Positions 16,596 through 24,022 of a DNA stretch of 64,000 nucleotides are shown piece after piece. The stretch comes from Streptomyces sp. STR69. Lineage in GTDB: Bacteria; Actinomycetota; Actinomycetes; Streptomycetales; Streptomycetaceae. How positions within the stretch are numbered: position 1 is the stretch's first letter; every line of letters starts with the position of its first letter. The notes beneath the pieces are model-generated. The model was not told where the DNA came from and ran no database searches. It was given only the letters and a program-made list of their open reading frames with translations. The translations under genes and the position numbers were made by a program. The stretch covers positions 217,168 through 281,167 of the forward strand of contig NZ_JALJRY010000009.1 in assembly GCF_024519455.1 (NCBI RefSeq). Reading direction: 5' to 3'.

Positions 16596-17396
16596 ATGGC
16601 AGTCGTACGCTGGTTCAAGCGCCATTTCGTCGTCATCGCCGGCCTGTTGACGCTCGGATATCTCCTTCTCCCGAACGTCATCGTCACGGTGTTCTCCTTC
16701 AACAAGCCGAAGGGGCGCTTCAATTACGAGTGGCAGCAGTTCTCGCTGGACGCCTGGAAGCAGCCGTGCGGTGTCGCCGACATGTGCGGCTCGCTCTCCA
16801 TCAGCCTCCAGATCGCCGTCTGGGCGACCATCGGCGCCACCGTCCTCGGCACGATGATCGCCTTCGCACTGGTCCGCTACCGTTTCCGCGCCCGCGGCGC
16901 CGTCAACTCGCTGATCTTCCTGCCGATGGCGATGCCCGAGGTCGTCATGGCGGCCTCGCTGCTCACCCTGTTCCTCAACATGGGCGCCCAACTGGGCTTC
17001 TACACCATCCTGATCGCCCACATCATGTTCTGCCTCAGCTTCGTCGTCACCGCCGTCAAGGCGCGCGTGATGTCGATGGACCCGCGCCTGGAGGAGGCGG
17101 CCCGGGACCTCTACGCCGGCCCGGTGCAGACGTTCGTCCGAGTCACCCTCCCCATCGCGGCCCCCGGAATCGCGGCGGGCGCGCTGCTCTCCTTCGCGCT
17201 CTCCTTCGACGATTTCATCATCACCAATTTCAACGCGGGTTCGACCGTCACCTTCCCCATGTTCGTCTGGGGTTCGGCGCAGCGCGGGACACCCGTTCAG
17301 ATCAATGTCATCGGTACGGCCATGTTCCTCGTCGCCGTATTGTTGGTGCTCGTTTCCATGGTGATCACCAACCGCCGCAACAAGGTAAAGGCATAA
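16596..17396 (+). CDS. potC: polyamine ABC transporter permease (PotC-like)
   Basis: 266 residues, six predicted helices. The EAA loop reads EEAARDLYAGPVQTFVRVTLP (about 168-188), and the following SFDDFIITNFNAG block is characteristic of PotC. It pairs with the preceding permease to form the channel. No gap separates it from the previous gene; the amine oxidase gene follows after 38 bases with its own ribosome-binding site. Confidence 0.9.
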   Translation: MAVVRWFKRHFVVIAGLLTLGYLLLPNVIVTVFSFNKPKGRFNYEWQQFSLDAWKQPCGVADMCGSLSISLQIAVWATIGATVLGTMIAFALVRYRFRARGAVNSLIFLPMAMPEVVMAASLLTLFLNMGAQLGFYTILIAHIMFCLSFVVTAVKARVMSMDPRLEEAARDLYAGPVQTFVRVTLPIAAPGIAAGALLSFALSFDDFIITNFNAGSTVTFPMFVWGSAQRGTPVQINVIGTAMFLVAVLLVLVSMVITNRRNKVKA

Positions 17397-17434
17397 CCGC
17401 AATAACCCTGTGAGCCCTGTAGGGAGTTGAAATC

Positions 17435-18862
17435 ATGGCCCCAAGCGCCATGAGCCGTAACACCAATTGGACGAAGTCCCTGTCCGAAGCCCGGCCGGTC
17501 CCGTACTGGCTGGACGACCCCGGCAAGCCCCACCCCGAGCCCGCGCTCACCGGCGCCGAGACCTGCGACCTGCTGGTCGTCGGCGGCGGCTACAGCGGAC
17601 TGTGGACCGCGCTCATCGCGAAAGAGCGCGACCCGCAGCGGGATGTCGTTCTGCTGGAAGGCCGCGAGGCGGGCTGGGCCGCCTCGGGCCGCAACGGCGG
17701 CTTCTGCGCCGCCTCCCTCACCCACGGCCTGTCCAACGGCCTCACCCGCTGGCCCGACGAGATCCACAAACTGGAGGAGCTGGGCGCCCGCAATCTCGAC
17801 GAGATCGAGAGCGCGGTCGCCCGCTACTCCCTGGACTGCGAGTTCGAGCGCACCGGCGAGATCGACGTAGCCACCGAACCGCACCAGGCCGAGGAACTCC
17901 ACGACTGGTACGGCGAGTTGGAGAGCAAGGGCCTCGCCGACGGGACCGAGTTCCTCGACGCCGAAGCGGTCCGTGAACAGGTCGACTCGCCGACCTTCCT
18001 GGCCGGCCTGTACGACAGCCGGGGCGTCGCGATGCTCAACCCGGCAAAGCTGGCCTGGGGGTTGAAGCGCGCCTGCCTCGGGCTCGGCGTCCGCGTCTAC
18101 GAGCACACCCCCGCCCTCGCCCTCAAGCCGTACGGCGCCGGCATGGCCGTACGCACGCCGTACGGCTCGGTCCGCGCCCGCCGGGTCGCGCTCGGCACCA
18201 ACATCTTCCCGAACCTGGTCAAGCGCGTCCGCTCGTACACCGTCCCCGTCTACGACTACGCGCTGATGACCGAGCCGCTCTCCGCCGACCAGTTGGCGTC
18301 GATCGGCTGGAAGAACCGTCAGGGGCTCGGGGATTCGGCGAACCAGTTCCACTACTTCCGGCTCTCCGCCGACAACCGCATCCTGTGGGGCGGTTACGAC
18401 GCGATCTACCCGTACGGCGGCCGGGTGCGCGCCGAGTACGACGACCGGCCGGAGACGTACGCCAAGCTCGCGGAGCACTTCTTCACCTGTTTCCCGCAGT
18501 TGGAGGGGCTGGGCTTCTCGCACGCGTGGGGCGGCGCGATCGACACCTGCTCGCGCTTCTCGGCGTTCTTCGGCACCGCCCACCAGGGCAAGGTGGCCTA
18601 CGCGGCGGGCTTCACCGGGCTCGGTGTCGGCGCGACCCGCTTCGGCGCGGACGTGATGCTGGACCTGCTCGCGGGGGAGCGGACCGAGCGCACGGAACTG
18701 GAGATGGTCCGCAAGAAGCCACTCCCCTTCCCGCCCGAGCCCTTCGCCTGGACCGGCATCGCGCTCACCAAGTGGTCGCTGGCGCACGCGGATGCGCACG
18801 GCGGCCGGCGCAACCTGTGGCTGAAGACGATGGACAAGCTGGGCCTCGGCTTCGACAGTTGA
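17435..18862 (+). CDS. FAD-dependent amine oxidase (PuuB-like)
   Basis: 475 residues of the D-amino-acid-oxidase/glycine-oxidase fold. The FAD-binding motif GGGYSG is at 50-55, followed by VVLLEGREAGWAASGRNGGF, which resembles gamma-glutamylputrescine oxidase PuuB. The C-terminal GFTGLGVG block completes the FAD site. Next to a polyamine importer and an aminobutyraldehyde dehydrogenase it probably oxidises putrescine or its gamma-glutamyl form to the aldehyde with release of ammonia and peroxide. No glutamate-polyamine ligase is in the window, so the exact substrate is open. GTAGGGAG precedes the ATG. Confidence 0.85.
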   Translation: MAPSAMSRNTNWTKSLSEARPVPYWLDDPGKPHPEPALTGAETCDLLVVGGGYSGLWTALIAKERDPQRDVVLLEGREAGWAASGRNGGFCAASLTHGLSNGLTRWPDEIHKLEELGARNLDEIESAVARYSLDCEFERTGEIDVATEPHQAEELHDWYGELESKGLADGTEFLDAEAVREQVDSPTFLAGLYDSRGVAMLNPAKLAWGLKRACLGLGVRVYEHTPALALKPYGAGMAVRTPYGSVRARRVALGTNIFPNLVKRVRSYTVPVYDYALMTEPLSADQLASIGWKNRQGLGDSANQFHYFRLSADNRILWGGYDAIYPYGGRVRAEYDDRPETYAKLAEHFFTCFPQLEGLGFSHAWGGAIDTCSRFSAFFGTAHQGKVAYAAGFTGLGVGATRFGADVMLDLLAGERTERTELEMVRKKPLPFPPEPFAWTGIALTKWSLAHADAHGGRRNLWLKTMDKLGLGFDS

Positions 18863-18992
18863 GTCCCGGCTGCTTCGGCGGGTGTGATCCGGTTCACTCC
18901 TTCGAGGAGCCGGAACCCGCGTAATGCCGACGGAAGACCTCCCTCTCTCCTGTGACGCGACCAGCGTCGACATGAGAAAGGGAGGTCTCCTC

Positions 18993-19445
18993 ATGACTGG
19001 GGCGAAGACGGCCGTCGAGTGGCTGGCATCCGTGGCTCCGGATCCCGAGGCCTGCCGCTGGGAATGGGAGCGCAATCCCCTGGGGATCGCGCTGCTGCCC
19101 GCAGGCAAGGCCTGGGACGTACTCATCCTGCCGGGTGAGCTCGGTTATCCCACGCTCGACGTGCTCACCCGGGTCATCGATCAACCGGGCCCGGTACTCG
19201 TCGACTTCGGCGACGCGAGGATGGGTTTCCTGGTGCCGCCCGGTACCGCGGCCCGCTGGCTCGGCACCGGGATCCGTACGGCCGGACCCGGCACCTGGAT
19301 CGTCGTACCGTACCCCGGCCGGTCGACCGGCGGAGTCCGCTGGCTGGTACCGCCGGACGGCTCCGGCACCCTCACCGATCCCGCACTCCTCGAACTCGCC
19401 ATGCACGAGGCGGCGGCGGGGCTGGCGACGGAGGGGGAGCAGTGA
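18993..19445 (+). CDS. conserved hypothetical protein
   Basis: 150 residues, no signal peptide or membrane segment. It recalls the N-terminal part of Streptomyces proteins annotated as primase/polymerase-like (pattern PLGIALLPAGKAWDVLILP, then VPPGTAARWLGTG and WIVVPYPG), but catalytic residues cannot be assigned, so no function is claimed. ATG 18993 follows GGGAGG at good spacing; an upstream in-frame ATG at 18924 lacks such a site. The chitinase gene follows after its own promoter. Confidence 0.7.
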   Translation: MTGAKTAVEWLASVAPDPEACRWEWERNPLGIALLPAGKAWDVLILPGELGYPTLDVLTRVIDQPGPVLVDFGDARMGFLVPPGTAARWLGTGIRTAGPGTWIVVPYPGRSTGGVRWLVPPDGSGTLTDPALLELAMHEAAAGLATEGEQ

Positions 19446-19507
19446 TGGACGGGTAGCCGGCAGATGCCTCGACAGCGGAGACAGCGGATGTCCTGACCGC
19501 GCATGTC

Positions 19508-19537
19508 TTGACAACGGCAATTGGTCTGGACCAAATT
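19508..19537 (+). promoter_or_regulatory. chitinase promoter with DasR-like (dre) operator
   Basis: TTGACA at 19508-19513 is a perfect -35 box. Starting 7 bases later is ATTGGTCTGGACCAAATT (19520-19537), whose core TTGGTC-TG-GACCAA is an inverted repeat very close to the dre consensus ACTGGTCTAGACCAGT. The operator fills the spacer and the -10 position (about 19531-19537), so bound DasR would block polymerase. DasR control of chitinases by amino-sugar signals is well established in Streptomyces. Confidence 0.75.
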
Positions 19538-19581
19538 GGGCGCGCTCCACCCCTCCAATTCCCCCATGCCCGGAGGCACTT

Positions 19582-21381
19582 GTGGATCGCTCCAGACCCG
19601 TCCTCGCCATGCTCACGGCCGCCCTGCTGGCCGTACCCGGCATCACCGCACTCTCGTCGGCCGCCCGTGCGGCCGACGCGGATCTCGCGAAGAACGGAGG
19701 CTTCGAGTCCGGCCTCGACGGCTGGTCCTGTACCGCGAGCAGCGGTACGACCGTCAAGTCGCCCGTACACGGCGGCAGTTCGGCGTTGCAGGCGACCCCG
19801 GCCGGCAACGACTACGCCCAGTGCGCGCAGACGGTGACCGTGAAACCGAACTCTTCCTACTCGCTGGCCGGTTACGTCCGCGGCAGCTACGTCTACCTCG
19901 GCGCGAGCGGCACCGGCACCACAGACGTCTCCACCTGGACCCAATCGGCCCCCGACTGGCAGCGGTTGACGACGAGTTTCACCACCGGCCCGTCCACCAC
20001 CAAGGTCACGATCTACACCCATGGCTGGTATGCCACCGGCGCCTACTACGCCGACGACATCTCCCTCACCGGCCCGGCAGTCGACCCGGGACAACCGCCG
20101 ACCACCCCCACAGGCCTCGCCGTCGGCACCGTCACCTCCTCGTCCGTCGCCCTCTCCTGGTCCGCCGTCACCGGTGCGACGAGCTACGCGATCTACCGCG
20201 GCGGAGTGAAAGTCCAGACGGCGAGCGGCACTTCGGCCACCGTGAGCGGACTGTCGGCCGCGACGGCGTACAGCTTCCAGGTCACGGCGGTGAACGACGC
20301 GGGCGAGTCCGCGAAGTCGACGGCGGTCACCGCGACGACGTCCACCGGCTCGGGCCCGAGCACCGGACTGCCCACCCACGCCCTGGTCGGCTATCTCCAC
20401 GCGAGCTTCGCCAACGGCTCCGGCTACACACGGCTGGCCGACGTCCCCGACAGCTGGGACGTCATCGACCTGGCCTTCGGTGAACCCACCTCGGCCACCT
20501 CGGGCGACATCCGCTTCAACCGCTGCCCGGCCAGCGAGTGCGCGAACGTCGAGAGCGACGCCGACTTCAAGGCGGCCGTCAAAGCCAAACAGGCGGCAGG
20601 GAAGAAGGTGCTGATCTCCATCGGCGGCGCCAACGGCCAGGTCCAACTGACCACCACGGCGGCGAGGGACACCTTCGTCTCATCCGTCTCGAACATCATC
20701 GACACCTACGGACTCGACGGCCTCGACATCGACTTCGAGGGCCACTCGCTCTCCCTCGACACGAGCGACACCAACTTCAAGAGCCCCACAACTCCCGTGG
20801 TGGTCAACCTGATCGCGGCCCTGAAGACCCTGAAGGCCAAGTACGGCTCGAAGTTCGTGCTCAGCATGGCGCCCGAGACCTTCTTCGTGCAGATGGGCTA
20901 CCAGTTCTACGGCACCGGCAAGTTCGGCGGCCAGGACCCGAGGTGCGGGGCGTATCTGCCCGTCATCTACGCCCTGCGCGACGACCTCACCCTGCTGCAC
21001 GTCCAGGACTACAACTCGGGCCCGATCATGGGCCTCGACGGGCAGTACCACACCATGGGCGGCGCCGACTTCCACATCGCGATGACCGACATGCTGCTCA
21101 CCGGCTTCCCGGTGGCGGGCGACACGAACAACATGTTCCCGGCCCTGCGCCCCGACCAGATCGCCATCGGCATGCCGGCGTCGGTCAACGCGGGCAACGG
21201 CTACGTGGCCCCCGCCGAGGTCACGAAAACCCTGGACTGCCTGACGAAGAAGGTGAGTTGCGGCTCGTACCCGACCCACGGGACCTGGCCGACGCTGCGC
21301 GGCCTGATGACCTGGTCGATCAACTGGGACCGCTACTCGAACTGGGAGTTCCAGAAGACGTTCGACGGCTACTTCGGCTGA
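19582..21381 (+). CDS. secreted GH18 chitinase with CBM and fibronectin type III domain
   Basis: 599 residues. A Sec signal peptide (about 1-30, ARA-ADADL) is followed by a CenC-like carbohydrate-binding module (about 33-163, NGGFESGLDGWSC to YADDISL), a fibronectin type III domain (about 173-253) and a GH18 barrel (about 265-599). The catalytic DxxDxDxE motif is DGLDIDFE at 379-386, with E386 as acid. It hydrolyses chitin outside the cell; the CBM targets the polymer. GTG 19582 follows GGAGG with 5-base spacing. Regulation by DasR is indicated by the upstream operator. The 3' end overlaps the convergent phosphatase gene by 13 bases. Confidence 0.92.
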   Translation: MDRSRPVLAMLTAALLAVPGITALSSAARAADADLAKNGGFESGLDGWSCTASSGTTVKSPVHGGSSALQATPAGNDYAQCAQTVTVKPNSSYSLAGYVRGSYVYLGASGTGTTDVSTWTQSAPDWQRLTTSFTTGPSTTKVTIYTHGWYATGAYYADDISLTGPAVDPGQPPTTPTGLAVGTVTSSSVALSWSAVTGATSYAIYRGGVKVQTASGTSATVSGLSAATAYSFQVTAVNDAGESAKSTAVTATTSTGSGPSTGLPTHALVGYLHASFANGSGYTRLADVPDSWDVIDLAFGEPTSATSGDIRFNRCPASECANVESDADFKAAVKAKQAAGKKVLISIGGANGQVQLTTTAARDTFVSSVSNIIDTYGLDGLDIDFEGHSLSLDTSDTNFKSPTTPVVVNLIAALKTLKAKYGSKFVLSMAPETFFVQMGYQFYGTGKFGGQDPRCGAYLPVIYALRDDLTLLHVQDYNSGPIMGLDGQYHTMGGADFHIAMTDMLLTGFPVAGDTNNMFPALRPDQIAIGMPASVNAGNGYVAPAEVTKTLDCLTKKVSCGSYPTHGTWPTLRGLMTWSINWDRYSNWEFQKTFDGYFG

Positions 21382-22208
21382 GGCCCGCTCGCAAAGCGGC
21401 CGAGGAACAGCCGCAGCGACGCGAGCAGCACGGTCCCGAGGCACCAGCTGGCCACCACGTCCAGCGGCCAGTGGTAGCCCCGCCGGACCAGCCCGAAGCT
21501 GACGCACGCGACGAGGAGGACGCAGATCGCGACGGCTCCGCGACGGGCGTACGACGTCCGGAGCCAAGGAAGGAGGACGAGCGTCGAGGCGCCGTACGCG
21601 ATCATCGCGGTGGCCGTGTGGCCGGAGGGGTAGTAGCCGGTGCCGGGCGGGACGGCCGGGGTGCCGCCGCGGGCGATCAGTTCCTTGACCGGGACGATCA
21701 GCGCCGGGACCAGGGCCATCAGTACGGCCGCCGCGAGAGGTGGCACCCACCAGCGGTCCGTACCTGTGGCACGGCCGCGCAGGGCGACGTAGCCGAGCGC
21801 GACGACCAGGACGGGAACCGCGACCTGGATGTTGCCGAGGTCGGCGAGGAGTTCGGAGACGCGGTCCGGGTGGACGAGTGCGCGGCTCAGGCGCTCGTCC
21901 AGGCGGAGGAGCGGGCCGTCGGCGGCGACCTGCCAGGTGATCAGCGCGAAGAGGAGTGCGGGAAGGGCGAGAAACAGCCAGAGAAAGGAGGTCGGCCGAC
22001 CTGGAACAGGGGGGGTAGTTCCAGGCCGGCCGTCCGGATCGGCGGGTCGGCCGCCCCGGGGGGTTTGGGGCGGGCGACTGTCCGATCGGTGAGGAGATTC
22101 GGAGCCAGAGGCTCCTGTTGTGTGCGCGAGGGCACGACCAGGGCGAAGCTGGGGAGGCCTCGTCCTGAAGTCGCCCACAGTCCCCTGTGGGCGGGGTGTA
22201 TCTCTCAT
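21369..22208 (-). CDS. PAP2-family membrane phosphatase
   Basis: 279 residues. A disordered Pro/Arg-rich N-terminus (about 1-72) precedes five or six membrane helices. The three phosphatase motifs are recognisable: KELIARGG (motif 1, Lys and Arg), YPSGHT (motif 2, catalytic His) and RRGYHWPLD (motif 3, His and Asp). Such enzymes remove phosphate from undecaprenyl pyrophosphate, phosphatidate or related lipids at the outer membrane face. ATG 22208 has no clear ribosome-binding site and the true start could be shorter, since the N-terminal extension is not needed for the fold. Confidence 0.85.
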   Translation of the reverse strand: MRDTPRPQGTVGDFRTRPPQLRPGRALAHTTGASGSESPHRSDSRPPQTPRGGRPADPDGRPGTTPPVPGRPTSFLWLFLALPALLFALITWQVAADGPLLRLDERLSRALVHPDRVSELLADLGNIQVAVPVLVVALGYVALRGRATGTDRWWVPPLAAAVLMALVPALIVPVKELIARGGTPAVPPGTGYYPSGHTATAMIAYGASTLVLLPWLRTSYARRGAVAICVLLVACVSFGLVRRGYHWPLDVVASWCLGTVLLASLRLFLGRFASGPQPK

Positions 22209-22303
22209 CTGGGTAGAACCTACGGCAGTGACTGGAGGGAAGACAGGCGGATTCGCGTCCCGTCATGCACCCCGCACACCTTCTTCACACGGCCTGACGC
22301 CCG

Positions 22304-22347
22304 CCGCCCCAGCCTGTGAATCACGGAGGACGAAAGGGCTGGGGCGG
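22304..22347 (-). terminator. hairpin downstream of gabT
   Basis: An 11-bp perfect stem (22304-22314 with 22337-22347) around a 22-base loop lies about 76 bases after the gabT stop. There is no U-run, as is common for Streptomyces terminators. Confidence 0.5.
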
Positions 22348-22422
22348 GTGGGACGCGTGAGGTGCGGCTTCTGTGCGGGAGCTGCGGGTTCCGTGTGGCC
22401 GGGAAGTACGGGAGAGGGTGGC

Positions 22423-23757
22423 TCAGATGCGTGCGAACGCCTGCTCGATGATGTCGAGCCCCTCGCTCAGCAGGTCGTCCCCGATGACCAGCGGGGGCAG
22501 GAAGCGGAGGACGTTGCCGTAGGTGCCACAGGTCAGGACCAGCAGGCCCTCCTGGTGGCAGGCCTTGGCGAGCGCGGCCGTGGCCTCCGGGTTCGGCTCC
22601 TTGGTCGTACGGTCCTTGACCAGCTCGATGGCGATCATCGCGCCGCGCCCCCGCACCTCGCCGATGATGTCGAACTTCTCGGCCATGGCGCCGAGCCGGG
22701 CCTTCATCACGGCCTCGATGTTCTTGGCCTTGGCGTTGAGGTCGAGTTCCTTCATGGTCTCGATCGCGCCGAGGGCACCGGCGCAGGCGACGGGGTTGCC
22801 GCCGTACGTACCACCGAGCCCACCGGCGTGCGCGGCGTCCATGATCTCGGCGCGACCGGTCACGGCGGCGAGCGGCAGCCCTCCGGCAATCCCCTTTGCG
22901 GTGGTGATCAGGTCGGGCACGACACCCTCGTCCTCACACGCGAACCACTGACCCGTACGGCAGAACCCGGACTGGATCTCGTCCGCGACGAAGACGATCC
23001 CGTTGGCCTTGGCGAATTCACTCAGCGCGGGCAGGAAGCCCTTCGCCGGCTCGATGAAACCGCCCTCGCCGAGCACCGGCTCGATGATGATCGCGGCGAC
23101 GTTGTCGGCACCGATCTGCTTGTTGATCATGTCGATGGCCTGTGCGGAGGCCTCGGCACCGGCGTTGTCGGGACCGGTCGGCCAGCGGTAGCCGTAGGCG
23201 ACGGGCACGCGGTACACCTCGGGCGCGAAGGGCCCGAACCCGTTCTTGTACGGCATGTTCTTCGAGGTCAGCGCCATGGTCAGGTTCGTCCGCCCGTGGT
23301 ACCCGTGGTCGAACACGACGACGGCCTGCCGCTTGGTGTAGGCACGCGCGATCTTGACCGCGTTCTCGACGGCCTCGGCGCCGGAGTTGAACAGCGCGGA
23401 CTTCTTGGCGTGGTCGCCCGGGGTCAACTCGGCGAGCGCCTCGGCGACTTCCACGTACCCCTCGTAGGGCGTGACCATGAAACAGGTGTGGGTGAAGTCG
23501 GCGAGCTGCGCGGTGGCCCGGCGGACGACGGCCTCGGCGGAGGCGCCGACACTCGTCACCGCGATACCGGAACCGAAGTCGATGAACCGGTTCCCGTCGA
23601 CGTCCTCGATGATCCCGCCGCCCGCGCGCGCGGTGAACACGGGCAGCACGGAGCCCACACCGGCGGCGACCGCGGCGGTACGGCGGGCCTGCAGTTCCTG
23701 GGACTTCGGGCCGGGGATCGCGGTGACGACGCGGCGCTCCTGCGGAAGTGCGGTCAT
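22423..23757 (-). CDS. gabT: 4-aminobutyrate (GABA) aminotransferase
   Basis: 444 residues, class III PLP-dependent aminotransferase. The PLP lysine is K288 in TTAKGIAGG; D259 in VADEIQSGF binds the pyridine nitrogen; NSGAEAVENAVKIAR and FDHGYHGRT form the cofactor phosphate and ring pocket. It converts GABA and 2-oxoglutarate to succinic semialdehyde and glutamate, the step after the aminobutyraldehyde dehydrogenase at 11670. ATG 23757 is chosen over the upstream ATG at 23859 because AGGAG lies just ahead and family proteins begin here. Confidence 0.92.
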   Translation of the reverse strand: MTALPQERRVVTAIPGPKSQELQARRTAAVAAGVGSVLPVFTARAGGGIIEDVDGNRFIDFGSGIAVTSVGASAEAVVRRATAQLADFTHTCFMVTPYEGYVEVAEALAELTPGDHAKKSALFNSGAEAVENAVKIARAYTKRQAVVVFDHGYHGRTNLTMALTSKNMPYKNGFGPFAPEVYRVPVAYGYRWPTGPDNAGAEASAQAIDMINKQIGADNVAAIIIEPVLGEGGFIEPAKGFLPALSEFAKANGIVFVADEIQSGFCRTGQWFACEDEGVVPDLITTAKGIAGGLPLAAVTGRAEIMDAAHAGGLGGTYGGNPVACAGALGAIETMKELDLNAKAKNIEAVMKARLGAMAEKFDIIGEVRGRGAMIAIELVKDRTTKEPNPEATAALAKACHQEGLLVLTCGTYGNVLRFLPPLVIGDDLLSEGLDIIEQAFARI

Positions 23758-24022
23758 GAGGGGCTCCTGGGGGTGGTGCGGACGCTTACGCGCTTTCCTG
23801 TTTCTTTTTCTTCCTTTCTCGCAGGCTAGGACCGGGGGCGAGGGGTGGGCATGCTCCATGTGGGCGGTGTCGGCGCCGCGGGTTGTCCGCCGTGGACAGT
23901 GCCGGGTTCGCGGAGCTTGTCGCGGGCCCGGCCGCGTAAACGGTGAACTCCCCTTCCTGGCGCGTTAGATTGACTCGCTGACGGTGCACGGAACGGCTGG
24001 TCAAGGGGCGAGGGCGAGGACG

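Noticed and set aside
22423..23859. N-terminally extended gabT from ATG 23859
   Set aside because: The extra 34 residues are Lys/Arg/His-rich and unlike the family; AGGAG precedes ATG 23757.
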